Below, in pieces: positions 19,035 to 27,563 of a stretch of 64,000 nt of DNA. Each line of letters opens with the position of its first letter. Positions within the stretch are counted from its first letter, which is position 1. The notes under the pieces were generated by a model that was not told the origin of the DNA, made no database searches, and worked only from the letters and a program-made list of their open reading frames with translations. The translations under genes and the position numbers were made by a program. Source of the DNA: an uncultured Prevotellaceae bacterium (GTDB lineage: Bacteria; Bacteroidota; Bacteroidia; Bacteroidales; Bacteroidaceae); assembly GCA_900316285.1 (NCBI GenBank), contig ONCG01000025.1, positions 79,673 to 143,672 on the forward strand, in the 5' to 3' direction.

Positions 19035-19065
19035 TTTGTATTTCGCTCACTTATTCGTACCTTTG
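19035..19065 (+). promoter_or_regulatory. Promoter of the AspT-type transporter gene
   Basis: TTTG (19035-19038), 19-base spacer, TACCTTTG (19058-19065). Nearly the same module as at 7371-7401, including the spacer. It leaves a leader of about 110 bases with a CGCCTT/AAGGCG hairpin. Confidence 0.75.
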
Positions 19066-19156
19066 CAGCTGAGAAAACGCCTTATATCGCAAGGCGAAGA
19101 AGAAAGCAAAAGGATTATTCTGAGCACTTCAGACTTATAGAAAAAAAAGCAGAGAC

Positions 19157-19198
19157 ATGAAAACTCAAAATTTTATTAGATATGGATTGGATCATTAA
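19157..19198 (+). other. Possible 13-codon upstream ORF overlapping the transporter start
   Basis: ATG at 19157 opens a 13-codon frame ([13 protein letters not shown]) that ends at 19198, past the transporter ATG at 19182 in another frame. An AGAGAC stretch precedes it. It could tune translation or be chance. Confidence 0.3.
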
Positions 19199-20870
19199 TC
19201 TTTTCACCAACACCGAATCGGTAGCCCACATCGTGTTGCTCTACGCCATTGTGATCAGCGTAGGCGTGCTGCTGGGCAAAGTAAAGATCTTTGGTATCTC
19301 GCTGGGCGTGACCTTCGTGCTCTTCGCAGGAATCATTGCCGGTCACATTCACTTCACGGCACCTACCGACATTCTGAACTTTGCGCAGGACTTGGGCCTG
19401 ATTCTCTTTGTGTTCTGCATCGGTCTGCAGGTGGGACCGGGCTTCTTCGAAAGCTTCCGCAAGGGCGGCGTAACACTTAACCTACTGGCCACTTCGGCCA
19501 TTGCGTTGAACATCGCCGTGATGTTCGCCTGCTTCTTCTTGTTCTTCGACACCAGCAACTCGGTGAACCTGCCAATGATGGTCGGTACACTCTATGGTGC
19601 CGTCACCAACACGCCGGGTCTCGGTGCTGCCAACGAAGCACTCGCATCGGTATTCCCCGACGGCGGACCGCAGATAGCCAGCGGTTATGCCTGTGCCTAT
19701 CCGCTTGGCGTGGTGGGCATCATCGGTGCCACGATAGCCGTGCGCTACATCTGCCGCATCAGCCTTGAGGACGAGGAAAAGCAGCTGGCCGACGCCGAGG
19801 CCGAGAACCCGCACGAGAAGCCGCACCAGATGGTGCTGCGCGTGAGCAATAAGTACATCACTGGCCGCACGCTGATGCAGATCAGCGAGTTCCTCGGCCG
19901 TGACATCGTCTGCACGCGCCTGCTCCACGAGGGTAGCATCGAGATTCCGAACCGCAACACCATCCTGAACCTCGGCGACGAGATGCTCATCGTCTGCGCC
20001 GAAGCCGATGCCGAAGCCATCCAGGCCTTCATAGGCCCGAAGCTCGACAAGGAATGGGAGGCTGAGGACCTGAACCAGCCGCTGGTCTCGAAGCGCATCC
20101 TCGTGACCAACCCGAAGATGAACGGTAAGACGCTGGGCAAGATGCACTTCTCGAGCGTCTATGGCGTGAACGTGACGCGCATCACCCGCCAGGGCATGGA
20201 GCTCTTTGCCTCGCGCAACCACCACTTCCACGTGGGTGATCGCATCATGGTAGTCGGTCCGGAGGAGAACGTAAATCGTGTTGCCGATATGATGGGTAAC
20301 TCCATCAAGCGCCTGGATGCACCGAACATCGCCACCATCTTCATCGGCATCTTCGTAGGTATCCTCTTCGGCAGCCTGCCCATCGCCATCCCCGGTATGC
20401 CCGTACCCCTGAAGCTGGGTCTGGCCGGCGGTCCGCTCATCATCGCTATCTTGATTGGCCGCTTCGGCTACCGCATGAAGCTGGTGACCTACACCACGTC
20501 GTCGGCCAACATGATGCTCCGAGAGATAGGCCTGGTGCTGTTCCTGGCCAGCGTGGGCATCAAGGCGGGAGCAGGCTTCTGGAACACCGTCATCGAGGGC
20601 GACGGCCTGAAGTATGTGTACACGGGCTTCCTCATCACCATCATCCCGATTCTGATTATCGGTACGATTGCCCGTCTGCGCTACCACTTCAACTACTTCA
20701 CCATCATGGGAATGCTTGCCGGTACCTATACCGATCCGCCAGCACTGGCCTACGCCAACGCTTCTTGCTCGCGTGAGGCTCCCGCCATCGGCTACTCCAC
20801 GGTTTATCCGCTGAGCATGTTCCTCCGCATCTTCACCGCCCAGCTCATCGTGCTATTCTGTTGCGGATAA
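19182..20870 (+). CDS. AspT/YidE-family transporter with two TrkA_C domains
   Basis: A 562-aa inner-membrane protein of the aspartate-alanine exchanger (AAE) family. Two groups of hydrophobic segments (about 1-190 and 380-562) flank a soluble middle with two TrkA_C-type domains (around 215-285 and 295-370). The repeated family motif appears as [16 protein letters not shown] and [12 protein letters not shown]. The substrate cannot be read; relatives exchange aspartate for alanine or carry dicarboxylates. It has its own promoter and is followed after 33 bases by an epimerase gene. Confidence 0.88.
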   Translation: MDWIINLFTNTESVAHIVLLYAIVISVGVLLGKVKIFGISLGVTFVLFAGIIAGHIHFTAPTDILNFAQDLGLILFVFCIGLQVGPGFFESFRKGGVTLNLLATSAIALNIAVMFACFFLFFDTSNSVNLPMMVGTLYGAVTNTPGLGAANEALASVFPDGGPQIASGYACAYPLGVVGIIGATIAVRYICRISLEDEEKQLADAEAENPHEKPHQMVLRVSNKYITGRTLMQISEFLGRDIVCTRLLHEGSIEIPNRNTILNLGDEMLIVCAEADAEAIQAFIGPKLDKEWEAEDLNQPLVSKRILVTNPKMNGKTLGKMHFSSVYGVNVTRITRQGMELFASRNHHFHVGDRIMVVGPEENVNRVADMMGNSIKRLDAPNIATIFIGIFVGILFGSLPIAIPGMPVPLKLGLAGGPLIIAILIGRFGYRMKLVTYTTSSANMMLREIGLVLFLASVGIKAGAGFWNTVIEGDGLKYVYTGFLITIIPILIIGTIARLRYHFNYFTIMGMLAGTYTDPPALAYANASCSREAPAIGYSTVYPLSMFLRIFTAQLIVLFCCG

Positions 20871-20903
20871 GGCGGGACTATCAACCAAACAAAGACTGAC
20901 GAG

Positions 20904-21926
20904 ATGAGAATACTTATTATTGGTGGAACAGGTACCATCAGTAGTGCCATCACCCGACAACTGGCAGCCAGCGGACAAGACCTCTGGCTGCTCAATCGTG
21001 GCACCCGCAAGCAAGAGGTTCCTGCAGGCGTAAAGCAAATCGTTGCCGACATCAGCAACGAGGAGGAAGTTAAGCGTCTGCTGGGCGACATGCAGTTCGA
21101 CGCCGTTTGCGAGTTCATTGGCTTTGTGCTGGAACAAGTGGAGCGCGATATTCGCCTTTTCAAGGGCCGCACGCGCCAGTATGTCTACATCAGTTCGGCC
21201 TCGGCCTACAACAAACCCGCCAGCAATCACGTCATCAACGAAGGAACCACGCTCGCCAACCCCTACTGGGAATACTCGCGCAACAAGATTGCTTGCGAGG
21301 AACTCTTAATGCGGGAGTATCGCGAGAACGCCTTCCCCGTCACCATCGTCCGCCCGAGCCACACCTATTGTGAGCGTTCGGTGCCGGTGAGCGTGCATGG
21401 TCCGAAAGGCAGCTGGCAGGTGCTGAAGCGCATGATTGACGGAAAGCCGGTCGTCGTGCAGGGCGACGGCAGTTCGCTTTGGACACTCACGTGGAACGAA
21501 GACTTTGCACGTGGCTTCATCGGTTTGCTCGGCAACCCGAAAGCAATCGGCGAGGCGTTCCAGATTATGAGCGATGAGTCGCTGACGTGGAACCAGGTCT
21601 ATAAGTGTGTTGCCGATGCCCTCGGCGTAGCGTTTCACCCTTACTATGTGTCATCAGAATTCCTTGCTGCCGTTGCTCCGAAGGAGTACGACTTCACGGG
21701 CAATCTGCTGGGCGACAAGTCGGTCACCGTTGTGTTCGACTGTTCGAAGTTGAAACGAGTCGTACCTGGCTTCCAGGCCACCACCCGTTTCCATGAAGGA
21801 GTAAGGCGCTGCGTCGCCTACCTCCTCTCCCACCCTGAACTGCAAGTGGAAGATGAGGAGTTCGATGCCTGGTGCGACCAAGTCATCGCAGCCCAGGAGC
21901 AAGCGAAGGCGGCACTTATGAAGTAA
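20904..21926 (+). CDS. NAD-dependent epimerase/dehydratase (extended SDR)
   Basis: A 340-aa Rossmann-fold protein with the nucleotide-binding GGTGTISS loop at residues 7-14 and a YSRNK motif that matches the catalytic YxxxK. The overall pattern (CEFIGFVLEQVERD, VYISSASAYNK, VVVQGDGSSLWTLTW) resembles the SDR_a5/nucleotide-sugar epimerase-like branch. Substrate unknown. Its strand and 33-base spacing suggest co-transcription with the transporter. It converges with the GH13 gene, 18 bases away. Confidence 0.8.
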   Translation: MRILIIGGTGTISSAITRQLAASGQDLWLLNRGTRKQEVPAGVKQIVADISNEEEVKRLLGDMQFDAVCEFIGFVLEQVERDIRLFKGRTRQYVYISSASAYNKPASNHVINEGTTLANPYWEYSRNKIACEELLMREYRENAFPVTIVRPSHTYCERSVPVSVHGPKGSWQVLKRMIDGKPVVVQGDGSSLWTLTWNEDFARGFIGLLGNPKAIGEAFQIMSDESLTWNQVYKCVADALGVAFHPYYVSSEFLAAVAPKEYDFTGNLLGDKSVTVVFDCSKLKRVVPGFQATTRFHEGVRRCVAYLLSHPELQVEDEEFDAWCDQVIAAQEQAKAALMK

Positions 21927-21944
21927 TCATCCTGTAGTTACTGA

Positions 21945-23696
21945 CTATAGTAACTTCACGATGGCATAAGAAGTGGCTGGCATATGAATCGTCATATTGC
22001 CAGTCTTTTTATTGTGCTCCATCGGAAAGCGGTCGCCGGCAAGAAGGCGGGTCTTCTTGAATTTCACGTTGATGGGGAACGTGGCATCCGATGCTTCCGC
22101 TCTTGGATTGAGCATCACCAGCACCACATCCTTTCCTGCTGCACGCGCATAGACGAAAGGATAGATCGAGGGCGACGGCTTTCCTGCATCGGCAGAGGGA
22201 TAAACGGGTACGAACTCCGCATAGTTGGCAAGTGCCGGCTCGCTGTGATGAAGCGCAATGAGTCGGCGCGTCTTGTTCAATAGCGAGTTCGGGTCTTTCT
22301 CCTGTGTTGCCACATTGGGAGCATCGGGCGAAGGGTCAACGGGCAAGTAGAGACTGGAAGCATCGCCCGTGGAGAAGCCGAGGTTCTTACCGCTGTTCCA
22401 TTGCATCGGAGTGCGTGCTCCGTTGCGTGGCTGATATGCCCCCTCCACCTGTGGCCAGTCGTTCGGTAGTTGCTTCATACCAATCTCATTACCATAATAA
22501 AGGAACGGCACGCCAGGCATGGTGAAGCCGAAGGCATAGATAATTTCCAACTCCTTGTCTGTGCGATGATTACCCAGACGGGCATTGTCGTGATTGCCCA
22601 GCGGCAGACTAATATATCCCTTGCCCACGGTCTTCTCATACTGGTCCATGTAGCTCTTCAGGAAAGCGGTGATGTCGCCTTTTCCCTCTGCATCGAAGTA
22701 GCTATGTCCCTCACTCACACCGTTGAGAATGCGCCAACTCTCCTTCTGGAACAAGTCGTTGTAGCCGTTGAACCAATGGAAGAAGTCAACGTGGAAGCAG
22801 TCGTCGAGTGCGTCGGCAGGATACGACCACTCCGCCACCATGAAGCCTTCGGGATACTCCTTCTCCAACAGCTGGCGAATCTCGCGCCAGAAGAGCTTCG
22901 TCTCGTTCTCGTTAGTGTTGAAGAACTGCTCGTTGCCACGCACACGTCGTGTCTTCACCAGCGCACCGGCCATATCTGCACGGAATCCGTCGGCACCCAT
23001 GTCCATCCAGAAACGCAGCACGTTCTTCAGGTCTTCGCGCATCGCCAACACGTCGGGATGATTGGTGGGCAACTGCCAAGGCTGGTCGGGGTCGGGATTC
23101 GAGAAACCAAAGTTCAATGCCGGCTGACACCAGTAGAAGTTTCGCATGAATTGTCCGTTGCGTCGGCCGTAACCCTTGATGAACTGTCCAGCAAACTCGC
23201 GTGGTGGGTCCACCCAGTTGGTCTCGGTCCAGATGTAGTAGTTCGAATACTTGTTCTTCTTCTGTTTCTGCGACTCCACGAACCACGGGTTGTCGATGGA
23301 GGTGTAGCTGATGACGTAGTCGAAGATGACATGCATGCCTCGCTTGTGCACTTCCTCAAACAGCCGGCGTGCATCGTCGTTGGTGCCATAGCGGGGGGCA
23401 ATCTTGTAGTAGTCGCGAATGTCGTAACCCGCATCCATGAAGGGCGAGTCGAAGAATGGATTGAACCAGATGGCATCAACGCCGAGGCTCTTCACATAGT
23501 CGAGTTTGCTGATGATGCCCTTCAAGTCGCCGATGCCGTCGCCGTCAGAATCGCAGAACGTCTGCGGATAGATCTGATAGAACACCGCATTCTTTGCCCA
23601 CTCGGGCACCTTCGGTATTTCATACTTACCGGTAATCGTTTGTGCTGAAGCAACGAGCGATAGCATTGCCAAGCAAAGCAGGATGATTTTTTTCAT
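21945..23696 (-). CDS. Secreted alpha-amylase-family (GH13) glycosidase
   Basis: A 583-aa protein with a signal peptide (MKKIILLCLAMLSLVASA) and a GH13 barrel beginning WAKNAVFYQIYPQTF. Nucleophile Asp241 (DGFRADMAG), acid/base Glu289 (VAEW) and NHDN with Asp370 are present. Conserved region I, usually DxVxNH, reads DYVISYTS at 126-133, so the Asn and His are Ser and Tyr. Layout resembles trehalose-synthase or oligo-glucosidase-like members. Start at 23696; the frame upstream is repeat DNA. Last gene of the GH9-LOG-GH13 group. Confidence 0.85.
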   Translation of the reverse strand: MKKIILLCLAMLSLVASAQTITGKYEIPKVPEWAKNAVFYQIYPQTFCDSDGDGIGDLKGIISKLDYVKSLGVDAIWFNPFFDSPFMDAGYDIRDYYKIAPRYGTNDDARRLFEEVHKRGMHVIFDYVISYTSIDNPWFVESQKQKKNKYSNYYIWTETNWVDPPREFAGQFIKGYGRRNGQFMRNFYWCQPALNFGFSNPDPDQPWQLPTNHPDVLAMREDLKNVLRFWMDMGADGFRADMAGALVKTRRVRGNEQFFNTNENETKLFWREIRQLLEKEYPEGFMVAEWSYPADALDDCFHVDFFHWFNGYNDLFQKESWRILNGVSEGHSYFDAEGKGDITAFLKSYMDQYEKTVGKGYISLPLGNHDNARLGNHRTDKELEIIYAFGFTMPGVPFLYYGNEIGMKQLPNDWPQVEGAYQPRNGARTPMQWNSGKNLGFSTGDASSLYLPVDPSPDAPNVATQEKDPNSLLNKTRRLIALHHSEPALANYAEFVPVYPSADAGKPSPSIYPFVYARAAGKDVVLVMLNPRAEASDATFPINVKFKKTRLLAGDRFPMEHNKKTGNMTIHMPATSYAIVKLL

Positions 23697-23703
23697 AATG
23701 GGT

Positions 23704-23990
23704 TTATTGTTTAAAGGGTTTAAAGGGGAGAAAAGGGGAGAAAAGGGGAGAAAAGGGACGAATGCTTTACTGCCAACTGTAGGGGCAGACCCCCGTGTCT
23801 GCCCGAACAATAACGAACAACCTGCACGCCCATACGACCCAAATTTACGGGCAGACACGGGGGTCTGCCCCTACCGTGGGTGACAGACGCGAAGCGTATC
23901 TTACTCCCCTTTCTTCCCTTTAAGCTCTTTCTTTCCCCGCTACGCTCTGAAAGCGTCTCCTTCGTCGCCGAGCGCACTCCCCTTTATGCC
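23704..23990. repeat. F-type repeat with an A element nested in it
   Basis: Purine-rich AAAGGGGAGAAAAGGGG tracts on the left and CTCCCCTTTCTTCCCTTT on the right form the F-type core also seen at 34664 and 59933; the 96-bp A element (23779-23874) interrupts it. The right end overlaps the last codons of the LOG-family gene. Confidence 0.65.
23779..23874. repeat. A element, full 96-bp inverted repeat (copy 1)
   Basis: 27-base arms are perfect reverse complements (23779-23805 and 23848-23874), starting GTAGGGGCAGACCCCCGTG. The 42-base centre is similar to that of the copy at 55946. Layout is that of a REPIN-like or miniature mobile element. Confidence 0.92.
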
Positions 23991-24956
23991 CTTTGCTTGA
24001 AACCTCTTTAACTCCTTCTCTATCTGCTCGGTATCATCGGTGATGCTCAGCAGCAGATTCTTGTATTTACCAGCGGCCATGAGCTGTTGCAGGAGCGGAT
24101 AGACAGGCATCTCCTCGGTCCAGTATTTCTCACCCATGAACACCATCGGACTCGAGATGCCAAACGACAGATAGTGGTTTTGCACCGCATCTTGAAAGAT
24201 TTCCTGCATCGTGCCAGCGCTGCCAGGCGTGAAGATGATGCCACCAAAAGCCATCGTCAGAATGCTATCTTCACGCAGACTGTTCTCGAAGAATTTTGCA
24301 ATGTGCGTGGCAAATGGCGTTGACGGCTCATGCCCGTAAAGCCATGTGGGAACACCCAGGCTGACAAACTCGCTCTGCGGGAATCGGCGCATCACATAGA
24401 GAGCCGACGAAAGCCACTTCCGGTCTTTATACGACACCGCCTCGGCAGCCAGCATCTCCACTGCCTTCAGCGCTTCCTCTTGCGTGCGACCGGCCAGCCA
24501 CGCACCCAGATGGGTAGCCTCCATCGCGCCGGGACCACCGCCACTCAGCATGTAGAACCCTTCCTCGGTGAGCCGTTTGCAAAGCATGACGATACGGGCA
24601 AACATCGGGTCGGAGCGCAGCAGCGCATGACCGCCCATCAGACCAATGCATCGCCGGCCATCGTGTTCAGCAAGGAATGCGTCGAGTGCCGTGTGAATGC
24701 CGTGATCGTGAAGTGCTCGAGCCAGCGACTCGTTCACGTTCTGTGCATTCTTACCCATCGACATATAGTGCTGATATACCTTCCTGTCGTAGCAATTCAC
24801 ATACGACGCCCAGTCTTCTTCCTCGTCGTCCGACGGCTGGTAGCCTCCGTAGAGGTCGTGGGCAGCATAGAGACTCGTCCGCGTCACATCGAAAGGCACG
24901 CTCTCCAACCATTCGCGCATGCCTTCTATCTGCTGCAAGTTCTTATTGATAATCAT
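23940..24956 (-). CDS. LOG-family nucleotide-binding protein
   Basis: A 338-aa Rossmann-fold protein. It carries GLMGGHALLRSDPMF, MLSGGGPGAMEATHLGAWL and the PGSAGTMQEIFQDA motif corresponding to the PGGxGTxxE signature of lysine decarboxylase-like/LOG proteins, whose known activity is 5'-monophosphate nucleotide phosphoribohydrolase. It is longer than simple LOG proteins (about 190 aa), so the exact role is uncertain. The last dozen residues (GSALGDEGDAFRA) are encoded by a dispersed repeat also found near 34795. Confidence 0.8.
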   Translation of the reverse strand: MIINKNLQQIEGMREWLESVPFDVTRTSLYAAHDLYGGYQPSDDEEEDWASYVNCYDRKVYQHYMSMGKNAQNVNESLARALHDHGIHTALDAFLAEHDGRRCIGLMGGHALLRSDPMFARIVMLCKRLTEEGFYMLSGGGPGAMEATHLGAWLAGRTQEEALKAVEMLAAEAVSYKDRKWLSSALYVMRRFPQSEFVSLGVPTWLYGHEPSTPFATHIAKFFENSLREDSILTMAFGGIIFTPGSAGTMQEIFQDAVQNHYLSFGISSPMVFMGEKYWTEEMPVYPLLQQLMAAGKYKNLLLSITDDTEQIEKELKRFQAKGIKGSALGDEGDAFRA

Positions 24957-24991
24957 CGGTGAAGTTTTTTAGGAATGATTGAACAACCGTC

Positions 24992-27358
24992 TTATCGGGA
25001 AATACCACACAGATAACCCAGCAGCGCCATCTTGCCTCGCATAGTCTCACGGGGCGTGAACTCACCATTCACCCACATATAACGCTGGTTGAAGTACGAC
25101 TCCTGACGCGGCCAACCGCCATCATTCCACGACGGATAGCAGCGGTTGAGCAAGATACGGGCATCGCCGCCGTCGCCTTGCGACCAGGTCTCGGTGCCAT
25201 TGAACGGTGTCTGACCGGGATGCGTACCGGGTGCGCCGTCGTTGCGGCCGGTGGAGTAAACATCGGTGAGGTGGCGCTCACCCAAGCCCGTCATCTCAAC
25301 AATGTTTCCAGGATTACGCCCCAAAGCCCATCCTGCCTCGGTATACATGGCGTGCTCCAACTGCTGGCGGCGTGCCTTGTTGCCAGCGATGTAATGGGCA
25401 AGCATCACCAGCTGCAGGTTCTGCGACGTCTGCCAGCGGCCGTCGTTGGCTGTACGGCGCGAGGGACGTTGCTGCATGTGACTCAGGTTGTATTCCTCGG
25501 CATGGGCGTTGATGCTTGCAAGCAGATGCTGATAGAGCTCGCCATAATGTCTCTGGTGCGGGCAGATGAGATAGGCAGCGGCAGCCCACAGCTGACAGAA
25601 CGCCACATCTCCTGCGTTGGCGGCGCCTCCGAAGAAGCCCTGGCGGCCTCTGCTGAAGAGCAGCGACTGCGCATCCTTGATCATACTCTCGGCGGCCATG
25701 ATGTCTTCCCACTCCTTTTCGCCCGTCACATTATACAAAAAGGCAGCTGCCATCTGTCGGAAGTCGCGACCGCGCATGCCCATGCTACCCACATCCTGCC
25801 GGACGTCGAGCTGTTGGTCGTCGAGGCGGCTGGCATAGCGGAATGCCGTAATGGCCTCCTGTGTGTAATAGGCACGTAGCGAGTCGTTGCCTTGCACGCG
25901 GAAAGCATCAGCCATGATTGCGCAGTTGGCGGCATTCGCCCATGCGGCCATTGGCGTGCAGGCAGCCTGAAACATCACCGTCCAGTCGTTGCTGGGATTG
26001 GTCACGCCTTGCGAATAACCTTCGCCGTCGCGGATGCTCAAGAAGAAATCGGCTTCGTTGCGAGCCTCATCGATGAGGTCGGGAATGCCATTTCCGCTCT
26101 CGCGGATGCCCAGATTGTCATCGTTGAGAGCCCCACCAGTGAGCAGATAAGGCAGAAGCATGTCGTAGATGTTGCTGACATGAGCCAGATGGCGGTCCCA
26201 ATCGAAGGCATCGGAGTGACCTCCCTTCACGTCTACAGCGACAGGATTGCCCGGAAGGCGATGACGCCAGAAGATGGATTGCTGCACGGGTTTGAAGTGG
26301 GGCTCGTCCCACACGTCCATGCGAAGGGCCCTCCACTCGGGGTGCCACGGGTGCAGGTCGGTCTTATATATCGTAAAGCCCTTCGGATCGGTCTCGGGAA
26401 TGAACTGCGGCTGACGCGGAACCGGGAAGACATGGTCGGGGTCGATGGGCTCGCCCAGACGCATGTAGTAGTAGCCACGCACCGAGTAGTGATACGGTTC
26501 GAAGTAGATGTTCTGGGCGATGTCGAAGTCCATGCTGCAACCCACATCCTCAACGACGAGTCTATAGCGCCCGGGGCGATTGCCTTTGAAGTCGATGTTC
26601 CACACATCGGTACCCACCAAGTCCTTGCCACCTGCCTCCTTCGACGAGTCAGCCTTGCGCTTCCACAGCTTCACGATGCCGGCCTGCTGCTTGCGTCCCG
26701 TCTTCACATCGTAGAGATACACCTTGCGACCCTCCCACGACTGGTAGTCGCGCTGTCCGCCATCACCCAACCACTGGTAGAGGTCGGCCGACTTCACTGA
26801 CTCCGACGGCGTGTAACCAATGATGTTCACGTGGATGGCTTCCGACGGTGTGTTCCAGATGTCGAAACGAATAGAGGCCGACAGCTGGTCGCAGCCCAGT
26901 CCCTTTGGGATGCTAACGGTGTAGGTGTGACCTTGCCGCATCGACTTCGGCAGTTGCAGGAATAGCCAGTGGTCGAGTTCGCTCACCAGCCGGTGGTCGG
27001 TCTGCATGGGCTTGCTCTTACGCCACACGGCCAGTGGCACCTGCGAGGCAAATGCACCATCGTCGGCAGAGCTCACCTTCCACAGCGAAGCCTGTTGGGC
27101 CAGCGTTGCGTTCAGGCGCTCACCGAACACCAACAGAGTGTCATCGCCCTCGGCAAACGAATGTCCGAGATAGGCACTCTGCCCTGTTCCACTGTCCCGA
27201 TAGCGCACCTCACCATCTCTGAAGTGCACCATCAGATAATCCTTGTCTATCACTTTCACCTCCATCAGTTTCGTTGCACCGATGGTGGTCGGCATGAGCA
27301 TGAGTAGCGCTGCTAAAGCACATTCCACGTAACGTCTGGTTTCTTTCATGATTGTCAT
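24992..27358 (-). CDS. Secreted glycoside hydrolase family 9 protein with N-terminal Ig-like domain
   Basis: A 788-aa protein with an N-terminal hydrophobic signal (ALAALLMLMPTTIGA). A CelD_N/Ig-like domain is likely at about 170-290 (EAIHVNIIGYTPSESVKSADL), followed by a GH9 barrel beginning near VKGGHSDAFDWDRHL, the block with the catalytic Asp. Later landmarks: ESGNGIPDLIDEARNEADFFL, ALGRNPGNIVEMTGLGERH and the C-terminal RQESYFNQ...EFTPRETM stretch where the acid Glu should be. Probably a beta-glucanase or exo-glucosidase acting on plant glucans. Start could also be the ATG at 27349. Confidence 0.85.
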   Translation of the reverse strand: MTIMKETRRYVECALAALLMLMPTTIGATKLMEVKVIDKDYLMVHFRDGEVRYRDSGTGQSAYLGHSFAEGDDTLLVFGERLNATLAQQASLWKVSSADDGAFASQVPLAVWRKSKPMQTDHRLVSELDHWLFLQLPKSMRQGHTYTVSIPKGLGCDQLSASIRFDIWNTPSEAIHVNIIGYTPSESVKSADLYQWLGDGGQRDYQSWEGRKVYLYDVKTGRKQQAGIVKLWKRKADSSKEAGGKDLVGTDVWNIDFKGNRPGRYRLVVEDVGCSMDFDIAQNIYFEPYHYSVRGYYYMRLGEPIDPDHVFPVPRQPQFIPETDPKGFTIYKTDLHPWHPEWRALRMDVWDEPHFKPVQQSIFWRHRLPGNPVAVDVKGGHSDAFDWDRHLAHVSNIYDMLLPYLLTGGALNDDNLGIRESGNGIPDLIDEARNEADFFLSIRDGEGYSQGVTNPSNDWTVMFQAACTPMAAWANAANCAIMADAFRVQGNDSLRAYYTQEAITAFRYASRLDDQQLDVRQDVGSMGMRGRDFRQMAAAFLYNVTGEKEWEDIMAAESMIKDAQSLLFSRGRQGFFGGAANAGDVAFCQLWAAAAYLICPHQRHYGELYQHLLASINAHAEEYNLSHMQQRPSRRTANDGRWQTSQNLQLVMLAHYIAGNKARRQQLEHAMYTEAGWALGRNPGNIVEMTGLGERHLTDVYSTGRNDGAPGTHPGQTPFNGTETWSQGDGGDARILLNRCYPSWNDGGWPRQESYFNQRYMWVNGEFTPRETMRGKMALLGYLCGISR

Positions 27359-27395
27359 GATTTAAATTCTTTTCAATAGGTCTAGTTTGTCTTTG

Positions 27396-27403
27396 CAAAT
27401 ATA
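27396..27403 (-). promoter_or_regulatory. Possible -7 box of the GH9 gene
   Basis: TATATTTG on the minus strand, about 38 bases before the start. No clear -33 box. Confidence 0.4.
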
Positions 27404-27551
27404 CGTCTTTTTTTCCAAACTGCCACGTCTTTTCGGGAAAAAAAGTAGAACATTATTTGTCGCTACCATCCTCAGGTATGTCAAAAGTGCCTCCTTTCTT
27501 AATAATTGTTGGAAAAACGGGCAAATGCTTTCCATTCTGAATGTTTTTTTG

Positions 27552-27559
27552 TATATTTG
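27552..27559 (+). promoter_or_regulatory. Possible -7 box of the Memo-AMMECR1 gene
   Basis: TATATTTG only 4 bases before the ATG at 27564. If real, translation must begin at a later ATG (27594 or after) or the mRNA is leaderless. Confidence 0.3.
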
Positions 27560-27563
27560 TGGC

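Noticed and set aside
18946-19140. 64-codon frame upstream of the AspT-type gene
   Set aside because: It runs through the promoter boxes at 19035-19065, so it would not be transcribed as a gene from that promoter.
22470-23648. 392-codon open frame opposite the GH13 gene
   Set aside because: Antisense to a full GH13 enzyme, low-complexity Val/His/Leu translation, no start context.
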